The notes beneath the pieces were generated by a model. That model was not told the DNA's origin. It worked only from the letters and a program-made list of their open reading frames with translations, and made no database searches. A program made the translations under genes and the position numbers. Below, one piece after another: positions 34,051 through 43,026 of a DNA stretch of 64,000 nucleotides. Source of the stretch: Hoyosella subflava DQS3-9A1 (GTDB lineage Bacteria > Actinomycetota > Actinomycetes > Mycobacteriales > Mycobacteriaceae); NCBI RefSeq assembly GCF_000214175.1, contig NC_015564.1, positions 2,976,001-3,040,000 of the forward strand. The letters run 5' to 3'. Every line of letters starts with the position of its first letter. The stretch's first letter is position 1.

Positions 34051-34668
34051 CTATTTCCAGATATGTCCAGCAGGGGCCAGCTCGCCGCGTCCCCCGGTGA
34101 GCTCGGCGACTATCGACGCGAGTTGTTCCGGCTCGTCGGACGTGAGAGTGAGGGTCGCTTGTTCCGCGTAGTCGACGTGGGACACATCGATCCCGCGGCC
34201 ACGCAGCTCTGCTTCCAGCCGGCCGGCTTGGGCATGCTCGATGACGAGCAAGAACGTCTCGTACCGAGTCCTTGGTACGAGATTGGCGGCGTCGACTGCG
34301 GCGGCCACGGCACCAGAGTAGGCCCGGACCAGTCCGCCCGCCCCCAGCTTCACTCCACCGAAATACCTGCTCACCACGGCTGCGACATTAACCAGGTCGC
34401 GTGCTTTGAGAACCTGCAACATGGGGATACCCGCCGTGCCACCCGGCTCCCCATCGTCGCTGGATCGCTCGACTCGATACTCCCCGTCATCGCCGATGAT
34501 GCAGGCGAAGCAGTGATGCCGCGCGCTGGAGTGCTCAGCGCGCGCATCCGACACCAGGCGCATCGCGGCGTCTACATCGTCCGCGCGGCGTAACTCGGCG
34601 ATGAATCTGGAACGCTTGATTTCAGTCTCGACGCGAGGTCGGTCACCGCTGGCCAGCGAATACAGCAT
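34051..34668 (-). CDS. YigZ/IMPACT family protein
   Basis: A 205-residue protein. The UPF0029/IMPACT N-terminal domain is clear: EIKRSRFIAEL, HHCFACIIGDDGEYRVERSS, DDGEPGGTAGIPMLQ and VVSRYFGGVKLGAGGLVRAY. A C-terminal ferredoxin-like domain follows. Eukaryotic IMPACT regulates the Gcn2 kinase; the bacterial role is not established. I prefer the ATG at 34668, beginning MLYSLASGDRP; a TTG seven codons upstream is possible, and neither has a strong ribosome-binding site. Confidence 0.88.
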   Translation of the reverse strand: MLYSLASGDRPRVETEIKRSRFIAELRRADDVDAAMRLVSDARAEHSSARHHCFACIIGDDGEYRVERSSDDGEPGGTAGIPMLQVLKARDLVNVAAVVSRYFGGVKLGAGGLVRAYSGAVAAAVDAANLVPRTRYETFLLVIEHAQAGRLEAELRGRGIDVSHVDYAEQATLTLTSDEPEQLASIVAELTGGRGELAPAGHIWK

Positions 34669-34784
34669 CGCGATGAGTCTAGACGGCAACGGCTCTCATC
34701 TCACCACACACCCGTTCGCCCGACCACACACCCGCTGCATCGGGGACCTGGTCAGGAGAGACGGTGTGCCGTGGAACCAATGCG

Positions 34785-35114
34785 TCACTCCGGGCGGTCT
34801 CCGGATTCCGCGATCGACTTGATCCGCGCGAGTCGCTGATCCCAGCTGTCGGCGATCCGCTGGAGATCCCGGCCCAGCGTACTGATCCGAGATCCCAACG
34901 GGCTGTATATCATCTCGCGCCCGCGCTTCTCGGCTTCGGCGAGCCCAGCCGTGCGCAGAATTTCGAGATGCTTGACGATCGCCTGGCGGCTGATGGGGAA
35001 CTCACCGGCTAGCGTGGATGCGGATGCTGGCGCCTCGCCGAGGCGTACCAGGATGTTCCACCTGGTCTCATCGCCCAGCGCCGCGAACGCCGGTGCGAAG
35101 GTTGACGACGGCAT
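34785..35114 (-). CDS. ArsR-family transcriptional repressor
   Basis: A 109-residue winged-helix regulator: FAALGDETRWNILVRLG, the recognition region GEFPISRQAIVKHLEILRTA, and the wing GREMIYSPLGSRI. There are no metal-binding cysteines, which fits the ArsR subgroup encoded with SRPBCC (AHSA1-like) proteins rather than metal sensors. It begins four bases after the SRPBCC gene. The likely operator is the double palindrome upstream of the pair, giving autoregulation. Confidence 0.9.
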   Translation of the reverse strand: MPSSTFAPAFAALGDETRWNILVRLGEAPASASTLAGEFPISRQAIVKHLEILRTAGLAEAEKRGREMIYSPLGSRISTLGRDLQRIADSWDQRLARIKSIAESGDRPE

Positions 35115-35118
35115 CCGC

Positions 35119-35589
35119 TCATCCCCGCCCGGCTGCTCGTTCTGCGGTTGCTGGTTCCCGCACCGAAGGAGTCAGGTACGAACGCGCAGCGGCGAGTTCA
35201 GTTTCCCAGCCTTCTGTGTTGTCGTCGATCTTCCTGCGACGCTCCTCTTCAGAGACCGTGAGTGTGGAGAAGCCGCTTTCGGCCACGCGAAGCGACACGC
35301 TTCCGTCGTTGCGCTCGTCGATCCAGAACTCGACGAGCGTCGAGCCAGCGTCCCCGCCGAGCCACCGGAACGCGGCATATCTGGGCTCTACAAGCTCTAC
35401 GGTCTGAAACGAGAATGCCCCATGAACCGGGTCGTGGACGACGCTCACGTCGCCGTTCTGGTCGATTTGATGCTCGACAATGACGCCGTCGTTGATGAAC
35501 CAGCCGGGTTCTGAAATCAGCGTCCAGACACGGCTGGCCGGGGCCGCGATATCAATCTGACGTTCGATGCGGTCAAGGTCAGTGTTCAT
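35119..35589 (-). CDS. SRPBCC/AHSA1-like domain protein
   Basis: A 156-residue START-like protein: IERQIDIAAPASRVWTLISE at the N-terminus, the GAFSFQTVELVEPRYAAFRW strands, and a C-terminal helix (DDNTEGWETELAAARSYL). The fold encloses a hydrophobic ligand cavity. GGAGGAAAG directly before the ATG sets the start. It forms an operon with arsR; in such pairs the protein is often a ligand-binding or stress-related partner. The TGA is four bases before the arsR ATG. Confidence 0.9.
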   Translation of the reverse strand: MNTDLDRIERQIDIAAPASRVWTLISEPGWFINDGVIVEHQIDQNGDVSVVHDPVHGAFSFQTVELVEPRYAAFRWLGGDAGSTLVEFWIDERNDGSVSLRVAESGFSTLTVSEEERRRKIDDNTEGWETELAAARSYLTPSVREPATAERAAGRG

Positions 35590-35614
35590 CTTTCCTCCGA
35601 TGCGATTGGTTGCT

Positions 35615-35663
35615 GCAACTAGATGGTTGCACACTATCGCATTAGGCGCAACCATCTAGTTGC
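35615..35663. promoter_or_regulatory. Double palindromic operator between SRPBCC-arsR and WS/DGAT genes
   Basis: GCAACTAGATGGTTGC (35615-35630) and its exact reverse complement GCAACCATCTAGTTGC (35648-35663) are 17 bases apart, and each is itself a GCAAC-N6-GTTGC palindrome. The pair starts 26 bases upstream of the SRPBCC start and ends 60 bases before the divergent WS/DGAT start. Two adjacent dimer sites fit an ArsR-type repressor controlling its own operon and perhaps the acyltransferase. Confidence 0.7.
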
Positions 35664-35723
35664 ACTTATGGAGTTGGCTGCCTTTAACCACGATGGCTCT
35701 GTGATCCGGCTTACACTCTGACC

Positions 35724-37094
35724 ATGCGGCTCATGGCACCGAACGACTTCATCTTCCTTGGGCTCGAATCCCGGGAACATCCCATGCATGTCGGAGGGCT
35801 CGAGCTGTTCACCCTCCCCGACGGTGCGGGGGAAGACTTCGCGCGTCAGATTCACACCGAGCTCATCAGCACACCCGAAATCGCGCCGACGTTCCGCCGC
35901 CGGCCCGGGACTCCGCTCAATACGCTGCGAAACCTGACATGGATCGAGGACGCAGACGTAGATCTCGAGTACCACGTCCGCCTCTCCGCGCTCCCCCGGC
36001 CGGGCCGTATCAGGGAACTGTTCGAAGCCACCTCACTGTGGCACTCCGCACTTCTTGACCGGCATCGCCCACTCTGGGAGATGAACATCGTCGAGGGTCT
36101 CTCGGACGGGCGTCTCGCGGTTTACACCAAAATTCATCACTCGCTGGTTGACGGCGTCTCGGCGCTGCGGCTGTTGCAGAAGAGCCTGTCTGACGATCCT
36201 TCTGACGAGCACCTCGCCGCACCCTTTGCGCCGCGAACATCCAAACGCTCGAAGCCAGGCCGCAGTATGAACCCGCTCTCCCTCGCTAAAACCGGACTCG
36301 GTCTGACGGGTGATGTAGCAGGTTCAGTTCCCGCCGCGTACCGCATCGGGCGCCAGATCATGCGTGAACGCGATATCCCCCTGCCCCTGCGTGCCCCCCG
36401 ATCGATGTTCAACGTGCCGATCGGTGGTGCCCGGCGTTTTGCCGCGCAGTCGTGGCCCATCGCCCGACTGAAAGGTGTGGCGTCCTCGCTCGGGTGCACA
36501 CTGAACGACGTGGTTCTGGGAATGTGCGGCGGCGCGCTACGCGAGTACCTGATCGCTCAGAACGCCCTCCCTGACAAACCACTTATCGCGTTCGTACCAG
36601 TGTCGCTTCATGCTCTTACTGGCGACTCGGATGGAGGCAACGCCGTCTCCCTTGTGATGGCTAGTCTGGGCACCAACGAAGATGATCCGCTGGCGCGAAT
36701 GAAAGCAATCAGACGGTCGATGGGGCAGGCAAAGGAGATGGTGTCTGGGCTTTCCCCTCTTCAGGCGATCGCGCTGGGCGCCACCCTCGCCGGTCCTTTC
36801 GCGCTGAGCAGCGTCTCGGGGCTGTCAAGCATCACCCCGCCGACCTTCAACGTCATCATCTCGAACGTCCCCGGCCCCAAGAAACCCCTGTACTGGAACG
36901 GCGCCCGACTCGACGGGATCTACCCAGCTTCAATCGTCATGGACGGGCTCGCCCTGAACATCACGCTAACAAGCAACGGAGACACCCTCGATTTCGGCAT
37001 TCTTGGGTGCCGTCAATCGGTGCCGCACCTCCAGCACCTCTTGCGCTATCTTGACGAATCCCTCACCGCGCTCGAGCACGCGGCAGGACTATAG
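35724..37094 (+). CDS. WS/DGAT wax ester synthase / diacylglycerol acyltransferase
   Basis: A 456-residue canonical storage-lipid acyltransferase of the actinobacterial Tgs type. N-terminus RLMAPNDFIFLGLESREHPM; catalytic HHSLVDG at about residues 138-144; PLWEMNIVEGL before it; and the C-terminal motifs NVIISNVPGPKKPLYWNGAR. It esterifies diacylglycerol or long-chain alcohols with acyl-CoA. The ATG has no clear ribosome-binding site, and the sequence TGTGATCCGGCTTACA, one mismatch from a Crp box, ends eight bases before it. Stops of this gene and the converging acyl-CoA dehydrogenase are three bases apart. Confidence 0.92.
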   Translation: MRLMAPNDFIFLGLESREHPMHVGGLELFTLPDGAGEDFARQIHTELISTPEIAPTFRRRPGTPLNTLRNLTWIEDADVDLEYHVRLSALPRPGRIRELFEATSLWHSALLDRHRPLWEMNIVEGLSDGRLAVYTKIHHSLVDGVSALRLLQKSLSDDPSDEHLAAPFAPRTSKRSKPGRSMNPLSLAKTGLGLTGDVAGSVPAAYRIGRQIMRERDIPLPLRAPRSMFNVPIGGARRFAAQSWPIARLKGVASSLGCTLNDVVLGMCGGALREYLIAQNALPDKPLIAFVPVSLHALTGDSDGGNAVSLVMASLGTNEDDPLARMKAIRRSMGQAKEMVSGLSPLQAIALGATLAGPFALSSVSGLSSITPPTFNVIISNVPGPKKPLYWNGARLDGIYPASIVMDGLALNITLTSNGDTLDFGILGCRQSVPHLQHLLRYLDESLTALEHAAGL

Positions 37095-37097
37095 CCG

Positions 37098-38483
37098 TCA
37101 CCTGTTGGGCGGGGTTAGGAACTTCATCGCGGCACGCAGCGCAGGAGCGGGAACGCGATCCTTAGCGGACAGCGCTGCTTGTCCCAGTCGCGTGCGTAGC
37201 GGCGTGCCACGGCCGAACTGCCGATTCAGCTGTCCACCGTCGACCGGCAGGTCGAAGTGCAAAGGCGGGGCGCCGTCCGCCGCCCCTAACGACTTGCCGA
37301 TCACCATGCGCTGGATCTCGCTGGTTCCCTCGAAAATGGTGTACAGCTTCGCGTCCCGGTACCACTTCTCCACCGGGTTGTCGGTGATATAGCCCCAGCC
37401 ACCGCACGTCTGAATCGCCTGTTCCGTCGCACGGACAGCGATTTCGCTCGCGGCGAGCTTCGACATCGAGCCCTCCGCATGCTGGAACGGCACACCGTTG
37501 GCGCCCATCCACGATGCTCGCCACGTCAGCAATCGCGCAGCATCAAGTTGCGTCGCAATATCAGCGAGCGGGAAGGAGACGCCTTGGTTGTCGATGATCG
37601 GCGCGCCAAAGGCTTCCCGCCGATTCGCGTACTCCGTCGCGAATTCCAGCGCCGCCCGCGCGATGCCGAGCGCCTGCGCAGCGACCATTGGACGAGTCTG
37701 CTCAAACGTGCCGAGGGTCGACGACTTCCGCTTGCCGGACTGCGATTCGGCATCCGCCCGCGCGCGTTCGAGCTTCTTGTTCAGCTTCTCGTCGCCCCCG
37801 AGCAGGTGATCCGCCGGGATGCGGCAGCCGTGAAAGCGCAGCTCCGCAGTATGCGATGCGCGGCAGCCGAGTTTGTCGAGTTTACGGACGAGTTCGATGC
37901 CAGGCGTGTCACCCGGCACGATGAAGAGTGCCTGACCGCGGTGCCCCAGATCAGGGTCGACGGTCGCATTCACGACATGCACGTTTGCGATCCCGCCGTT
38001 GCCGATCCACATCTTGTGCCCGTCGATAATCCAGTGGTCGCCATCCCGCTTCGCGGTCGTGCGCAGGTTGCGAACGTCGCTGCCACCTTCAGGCTCAGAG
38101 ACGCACAGCGCCGCCAGCTTCAGGTCACCTGGGGTGCCGAAACACTCCGGCGCCCACCGCAGCATCTGCTCGGGGGTCGCCGCCTGCCCGATCGACGAGA
38201 GGGCGAGGGCAGGCATCACGACCGCGAGTCCGATTCCCGCGCACCCCCAGAACAGTTCCTCCATGAACAAGGGCAGCGAAAGCCCAGTTGGATCGCCGAT
38301 TAGGTCCCGGTAGAAGAGAGGACCGTAAAAGCCCGCTTCCGCAGCCTTCTCCAGAACCGGCCAAGGGAACGCCTGTTCCTTGTCATATTTGGCCGCGACG
38401 GGCCGGATGACGTCTTCCGCGAACGCGTGGGTGCGTTCCACGAGGTCTTGCTGTGCACCGGTCAGGGATAGATCAAAACTCAT
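37098..38483 (-). CDS. Acyl-CoA dehydrogenase
   Basis: A 461-residue FAD-dependent acyl-CoA dehydrogenase, about 75 residues longer than the usual 380-390 because of a C-terminal extension (HFDLPVDGGQLNRQFGRG onward). FAD-site segments AALCVSEPEGGSDVRNL and WIIDGHKMWIGNGGIANVHV; C-terminal QTCGGWGYITDNPVEKWYRD and IFEGTSEIQRMVIGK, where the glutamate preceding GTSE is the position of the catalytic base in many members. GGAGG precedes the ATG. First step of beta-oxidation; chain length unknown. Confidence 0.92.
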   Translation of the reverse strand: MSFDLSLTGAQQDLVERTHAFAEDVIRPVAAKYDKEQAFPWPVLEKAAEAGFYGPLFYRDLIGDPTGLSLPLFMEELFWGCAGIGLAVVMPALALSSIGQAATPEQMLRWAPECFGTPGDLKLAALCVSEPEGGSDVRNLRTTAKRDGDHWIIDGHKMWIGNGGIANVHVVNATVDPDLGHRGQALFIVPGDTPGIELVRKLDKLGCRASHTAELRFHGCRIPADHLLGGDEKLNKKLERARADAESQSGKRKSSTLGTFEQTRPMVAAQALGIARAALEFATEYANRREAFGAPIIDNQGVSFPLADIATQLDAARLLTWRASWMGANGVPFQHAEGSMSKLAASEIAVRATEQAIQTCGGWGYITDNPVEKWYRDAKLYTIFEGTSEIQRMVIGKSLGAADGAPPLHFDLPVDGGQLNRQFGRGTPLRTRLGQAALSAKDRVPAPALRAAMKFLTPPNR

Positions 38484-38546
38484 TGCGCCTCCGTAAGTCC
38501 CTTATGGGGTTACCCGCTGACCAAAGTTTCTATTCACGCCTACCCT

Positions 38547-40025
38547 ATGAAGATGCAGCCCGCCTTCCATGTCACAGCGGCAGACCGCTATCTCGTCAAG
38601 CGCACCGCGCGCTGGGGGCCCTCTTCAGTCGACGTTGTGATGGCGGGGCTGAGCCGGTCCGCCAACCGGGGAATGCTGTGGGTAGGCACATCCGTGATCC
38701 TCTACGGTGCGGGCGGTGCTTACCGGCGTGCCGCGGTGCGTGGGCTCGTGTCCGTCTCGCTCAGCAGCCTTCTCGCGAATGCCGCTTTGAAGTGGACTTT
38801 CCCGCGCCATCGTCCGCCTGCGGACGCGGTTCCGCTTGCCCGACGAACCTTCGACGTGCCGCGCTCATCGTCCTTTCCGTCCGGCCATTCCGCGCTGGCC
38901 GCCGCGTACGCCACGGGCGTACTCCTCGAGTCAAAGTCGGCGGGCTTAGTCGTAGCCCCGATCGCGGCCGCCGTCGCGTACTCGAGGGTGCACACCGGCG
39001 TGCACTGGCCCACCGACGTCCTTGCAGGGGTCGCGGTCGGCAGCGCGACGGCACTCGCAACCCGGCGCTGGTGGGCGAGCGCCAGCGATGACCCGGCACT
39101 TCCCGCGGAGACCGCGCCCGCACCCGCGCTCCCCAGAGGCGACGGGCTGATCGTTCTGTACAACCCAGAGTCTGGGCGAGGAGCGTCGCCTCTGCTCGAG
39201 ATTTTGCGCGAACGTCTGCCGGACGCCAAGTTCAGCGAAATACCTCTTCGTGATTCACTTCCCGAGACGCAGGCGGAGCTCGTTACGCTGATCCAGTCCG
39301 CTGATCCGAAAGCGCTCGGCGTGTGCGGCGGCGACGGAACAGTGCGCACCGTGACCGCGGCTGCGCTGGAAACCGGACTGCCTCTTGCGGTGTTTCCCGG
39401 CGGGACGCTGAACCACTTTGCCCTCGACACCGGCGCAATCGACGTCGACGTCGTCGCCGCGGCCGTTGAGGACGGCTCCGCGTACTGCATTGACACCGCC
39501 GACGTCTCCGTCGATGGCGGAACACCCATCACATTCGTCAATACGGCGAGCATCGGTGGTTATCCGTCGGCCCTCCAGACTCGTAAGAAGTGGCAGCGTA
39601 TTGCCGGGAAATGGATTCCGCTGGTCGCCGCGATGGTCCGCGAAATCGCCACGTCGCCGCCTCTACGAGCAACCGTCAACGGCAGAAAGACGACGCTGCG
39701 GCTGCTGTTCGTCGGTAACGGCGGTTATGCTCCCGCGGACCGGATCCCCGTCGGGCGCACCAGCCTGGCTGAAGGCAAACTCGACGTCCGACGGATACGC
39801 GCGGATCTGCGCCTGTCCTATCTTCGCGCGCTCTACGCTGTCCTGACCGGGACGCTGGGCAAAAGTCCCGTGCACCGCCGCGACCGTGTCGCGCGGCTCA
39901 ACGTCACGATCATTGGTGATGACGTTCCGCTGGCGCTTGATGGCGATCCGCTCGCGGAGGGCACCCGGTTCAGATTCCGTGCACGGCACTGTTCGCTGAC
40001 CTTATACGCACAAAACCGGACGTAA
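38547..40025 (+). CDS. Fused PAP2 phosphatase and diacylglycerol/lipid kinase
   Basis: A 492-residue bifunctional protein. Residues about 20-175 form a PAP2 domain with all three phosphatase motifs: KWTFPRHRP (82-90), PSGH (111-114) and SRVHTGVHWPTD (146-157). Residues about 198-490 form a DAGK/sphingosine-kinase-like domain: LIVLYNPESGRG, GGDGT (261-265), FPGGTLNHFA and the C-terminal DGDPL. One chain could thus both phosphorylate and dephosphorylate lipids of the diacylglycerol/phosphatidate type. The membrane part is confined to the PAP2 domain. The ATG has no Shine-Dalgarno sequence and may be leaderless. Confidence 0.92.
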   Translation: MKMQPAFHVTAADRYLVKRTARWGPSSVDVVMAGLSRSANRGMLWVGTSVILYGAGGAYRRAAVRGLVSVSLSSLLANAALKWTFPRHRPPADAVPLARRTFDVPRSSSFPSGHSALAAAYATGVLLESKSAGLVVAPIAAAVAYSRVHTGVHWPTDVLAGVAVGSATALATRRWWASASDDPALPAETAPAPALPRGDGLIVLYNPESGRGASPLLEILRERLPDAKFSEIPLRDSLPETQAELVTLIQSADPKALGVCGGDGTVRTVTAAALETGLPLAVFPGGTLNHFALDTGAIDVDVVAAAVEDGSAYCIDTADVSVDGGTPITFVNTASIGGYPSALQTRKKWQRIAGKWIPLVAAMVREIATSPPLRATVNGRKTTLRLLFVGNGGYAPADRIPVGRTSLAEGKLDVRRIRADLRLSYLRALYAVLTGTLGKSPVHRRDRVARLNVTIIGDDVPLALDGDPLAEGTRFRFRARHCSLTLYAQNRT

Positions 40026-40121
40026 AAAATAGCGGATCCCTGCCATTCAGCGCGCGTGCCTGGTCCGGGAGTGGCAAGATCACGGAGATAGCTTCCCGAA
40101 CGTCACGGCAGGAGAAGCATC

Positions 40122-41732
40122 ATGTTAAAGAAGTTTCACGACCTCTTCGGTCTGCGAACAGATCCGATCATCTTCTTTGTGTCCGGAGCCATCACGGTTG
40201 GTTTCGTTCTCGTCGCCATCTTGTTCACCAGCACCGTCGACACTGTTTTCGAGAACGTGAAGGACTGGATCCTCGCCAACCTCGGCTGGTTCTACATCCT
40301 TGGTGTGACGTCCTTTCTGCTGTTTCTGATCTGGATCGCGATTAGCAGATACGGGCACGTCAAGCTCGGCGGCGATGAGGAACAACCCGAATACAACACG
40401 GCCACATGGTTCGCGATGCTGTTCGCAGCCGGCATCGGCACGATTCTCATGTTCTGGGGCGTCGCGGAACCGATCAGCCACTACGCGAACCCCCCGCGTG
40501 CGGACGTTGTTCCCGAATCGCTCGCAGCCGAAGAAGAGGCAATGGCGTTCACGCTGTACCACTTCGGGCTGCACACGTGGACGATCTTCTGTTTGCCGGC
40601 GCTCGCCTTCGCCTATTTCGTGTATAAACGCGGGCTGCCGATGCGCGTCAGTTCGATCTTTCACCCGATGCTCGGAGACAAGATCCACGGGCCCATCGGG
40701 AAGAGCATCGACATTCTCGCTGTACTGGGAACTTTGTTTGGTGTCGCGACATCCATCGGTCTGGGAACTCTGCAAATCAATGCCGGACTGAACTCGCTTT
40801 TCGGGATCCCGGAAAGCAAACTCGTTCAAGTCATCTTGATCACCGTGATCACGTTGATCGCCATCGCTTCTGTTGTCGCTGGCCTCGACAAGGGCATCAA
40901 ACGGCTATCGAACATCAACATCACCATGGCAGTCGGACTGCTGGTATTCATCCTCTTCGCCGGGTCCACGCTGTACCTCCTCAAAGGCATCATCGAAACC
41001 ACCGGCACCTACCTCAAATGGATCGTGCCGCTCGCGTTCTGGACTGACGCCGCCGACGTCAACCCTGGCTGGCAGGGAAGCTGGACGGTCTTCTACTGGG
41101 CCTGGACCATCACGTGGGCGCCATTCGTCGGCATCTTCATTGCGCGCATCTCGCGGGGCCGCACAATCCGCCAATTTGTCGGTGGCGTGCTCGGCCTCCC
41201 CACCGCGTTCACCATCATCTGGTTCAGCGTGTTCGGCCTGTCCTCCTTTGACATCGAGCGCAACCGCGACGGCAACCTCGTTCAGGAGGTGGTCGACGAA
41301 GGTGACATTCCCGGGGCGTTGTTCAGTTTCCTCGAGAACTTCCCCGCCACAACCTTCGTGGCCGCGATCTCAGTCATCATCGTGGTGATCTTCTTTACGA
41401 CGTCGTCAGACTCTGCGTCGCTTGTCGTTGACATGCTCTGCACAGGTGATGTCGGTATGGGTCCGACCCGGCAGCGAGTGTTTTGGGCCTCCGTTGAAGG
41501 TCTTGTGGCGGCGACGCTCCTCGCTGCAGCTGCGGGCACCGACGGGCTAACAGCGTTACAACAGGTGATCACTGTAATCGGGTTGCCGTTCTTCCTGATC
41601 GGCTTTTTCACGATGTTCAACCTTGTGAAAGCCCTCAGGGAAGATCATGTCGTCACCGGGCGACCCATCCGGGAAAGGCAACACGCGAAATACCGCGTAC
41701 AACAGGATCTGGAGCAGGATCTGGAGGAGTAG
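40122..41732 (+). CDS. BCCT-family betaine/choline/carnitine transporter
   Basis: A 536-residue, 12-helix secondary carrier. BCCT signatures include TATWFAMLFAAGIGTILMFW with GVAEPISHYANPP, and the tryptophan-rich segment SWTVFYWAWTITWAPFVGIF followed by ISRGRTIRQFVGG. A short charged C-terminal tail (KYRVQQDLEQDLEE) may be regulatory. It imports quaternary ammonium compounds with sodium or protons. GGAGAAG precedes the ATG. No choline or betaine catabolic gene is adjacent, so osmoprotection is the simplest guess. Confidence 0.93.
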   Translation: MLKKFHDLFGLRTDPIIFFVSGAITVGFVLVAILFTSTVDTVFENVKDWILANLGWFYILGVTSFLLFLIWIAISRYGHVKLGGDEEQPEYNTATWFAMLFAAGIGTILMFWGVAEPISHYANPPRADVVPESLAAEEEAMAFTLYHFGLHTWTIFCLPALAFAYFVYKRGLPMRVSSIFHPMLGDKIHGPIGKSIDILAVLGTLFGVATSIGLGTLQINAGLNSLFGIPESKLVQVILITVITLIAIASVVAGLDKGIKRLSNINITMAVGLLVFILFAGSTLYLLKGIIETTGTYLKWIVPLAFWTDAADVNPGWQGSWTVFYWAWTITWAPFVGIFIARISRGRTIRQFVGGVLGLPTAFTIIWFSVFGLSSFDIERNRDGNLVQEVVDEGDIPGALFSFLENFPATTFVAAISVIIVVIFFTTSSDSASLVVDMLCTGDVGMGPTRQRVFWASVEGLVAATLLAAAAGTDGLTALQQVITVIGLPFFLIGFFTMFNLVKALREDHVVTGRPIRERQHAKYRVQQDLEQDLEE

Positions 41733-41742
41733 GCCGCCCAAT

Positions 41743-41930
41743 GTGAGGCGCTATGAACTCGCCGCATTGAGCCCTGAGCACCTCAGTGAAATCGCCGCGA
41801 TCCGCCGGGAAATATCGCGGCACATTACCGGGACCTGGCGTTGCGGATGCTCGGGTACCGCGGGCGAAACCCGGCGGAGGTCCGCTCAGATTCTGATCGT
41901 TCCCTGCCGGGCACTCCCCCTAAACCGTAG
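41743..41930 (+). pseudogene. Possible frameshifted small gene after the BCCT gene
   Basis: A GTG frame reads RYELAALSPEHLSEIAAIRR; after about 23 codons the reading becomes atypical, while the -1 frame continues as HYRDLALRMLGYRGRNPAEV and stops with TAG. The two halves join into one charged helical protein of about 60 residues if one base is missing near GGGAAATATCG. The 3' end overlaps the stop of the converging acyl-CoA dehydrogenase. No family recognised; the case rests on amino-acid composition only. Confidence 0.3.
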
Positions 41931-43026
41931 GCAGATCGACAAGCTCAGCGAGCCGCTGGCGATGCATCCCCGGAGTGCCCAAACCGATCTGGCTGGCCTT
42001 AGCCCGTTTAAGGTACAGGTGCGCGGGATGCTCCCACGTCATGCCGATACCACCGTGGAGCTGGACGCACTCCTCCGCAGCGAACACCGCGACGTCCGAA
42101 CAGTAGGCTTGCGCCAGTGACGCTGCCACGGCGCGATCCGGGTGTCCAGCGGCCGCGGCCGCTGCCGCGTACCGTGCTGCCGCGCGGGCAGATTCGACCA
42201 TGACATATAGATCCGCCAGACGGTGCTTCAGCGCCTGGAATCCGCCGACCACCCGCCCGAACTGCTTACGCACCTTCAAGTACTCGACTGTGGCGTCCAG
42301 GCACCATTGAGCGATACCGAGTTGCTCGGACGCTAGCAGCGCCGCACCGGTTTCCAGCCCCGCGTGCACCGAATTTGACGCTTCAGCGCCGCCCGCGAGT
42401 CGTGTCCCGGTCACCCCGGTCAGTTCAACATCGGCGATCTGCCGGGTCATGTCCAGCGATGTCACAGCGGTAATGCGCGCGGCATCAGCAGGCACTTCGA
42501 AGAGTTCCAGACCTGCCGGCCCCGCAGCAGGGACGATCAGAACGTCAGCCGCAAGCGCACCCGCAACGCTAGTGACAGTCCCGGAAAGCTCGCCCGCGTC
42601 TGACGCCGTAACAGGTGTCGTGATTCGGCCCGGCCGCGCGGTGAACGGCAGCACCAGCGCCGCAGTCATCTCCCCATATGCAAGCTTCTCGAGAAGGTCC
42701 GCCGCACCGAGCGTCCCGAGCACGGTGGTTGTGATAACCGAACTGGTCAGGAACGGTACCGGCGCGACCGCTCGACCGAGTTCTTCGAGTACCACCGCGG
42801 CTTCACGAGCACTCGCACCCGCACCGCCGTGTTTCTCATCGATGAGAAGCGCCGCGAGACCCAAATCTGACGCGAGGACATGCCAGAGCACGGTGTCTGT
42901 GGTGCTGCCCGTGTCATATATCGCGGCGACTTGGTCGGGTGCGCACCGCTTGGTCAACGCGCTGCGAACACTCGCGCGCAGCGCTTCCTCAACGTCGGAG
43001 TAGAGCAGATCGAGTTCCGCGCTCAT
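41920..43026 (-). CDS. Acyl-CoA dehydrogenase, small-type subunit
   Basis: A 368-residue acyl-CoA dehydrogenase family protein with the C-terminal signature CVQLHGGIGMTWEHPAHLYL and the mid-region ASEQLGIAQWCLDATVEYLK. The central FAD-contact segment is poorly conserved (the usual TEP/SEPxxGSD is absent), as in the partner subunits of actinobacterial heterotetrameric dehydrogenases. Its ATG overlaps the stop of the preceding dehydrogenase as ATGA, favouring assembly with that protein. Likely acts on acyl-CoAs with bulky groups such as sterol side chains; this is inference from the paired architecture. Confidence 0.88.
   Translation of the reverse strand: MSAELDLLYSDVEEALRASVRSALTKRCAPDQVAAIYDTGSTTDTVLWHVLASDLGLAALLIDEKHGGAGASAREAAVVLEELGRAVAPVPFLTSSVITTTVLGTLGAADLLEKLAYGEMTAALVLPFTARPGRITTPVTASDAGELSGTVTSVAGALAADVLIVPAAGPAGLELFEVPADAARITAVTSLDMTRQIADVELTGVTGTRLAGGAEASNSVHAGLETGAALLASEQLGIAQWCLDATVEYLKVRKQFGRVVGGFQALKHRLADLYVMVESARAAARYAAAAAAAGHPDRAVAASLAQAYCSDVAVFAAEECVQLHGGIGMTWEHPAHLYLKRAKASQIGLGTPGMHRQRLAELVDLPTV

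Noticed and set aside
35700-35715. Crp/GlxR box before the WS/DGAT gene
   Set aside because: TGTGATCCGGCTTACA has one mismatch and ends only eight bases before the ATG, so it may be coincidental; mentioned in the gene entry but not called as a site.
40125-40829. Long open frame antisense to the BCCT transporter gene
   Set aside because: The protein is low in typical hydrophobic core residues and mirrors a well-recognised transporter; it is a codon-bias shadow.
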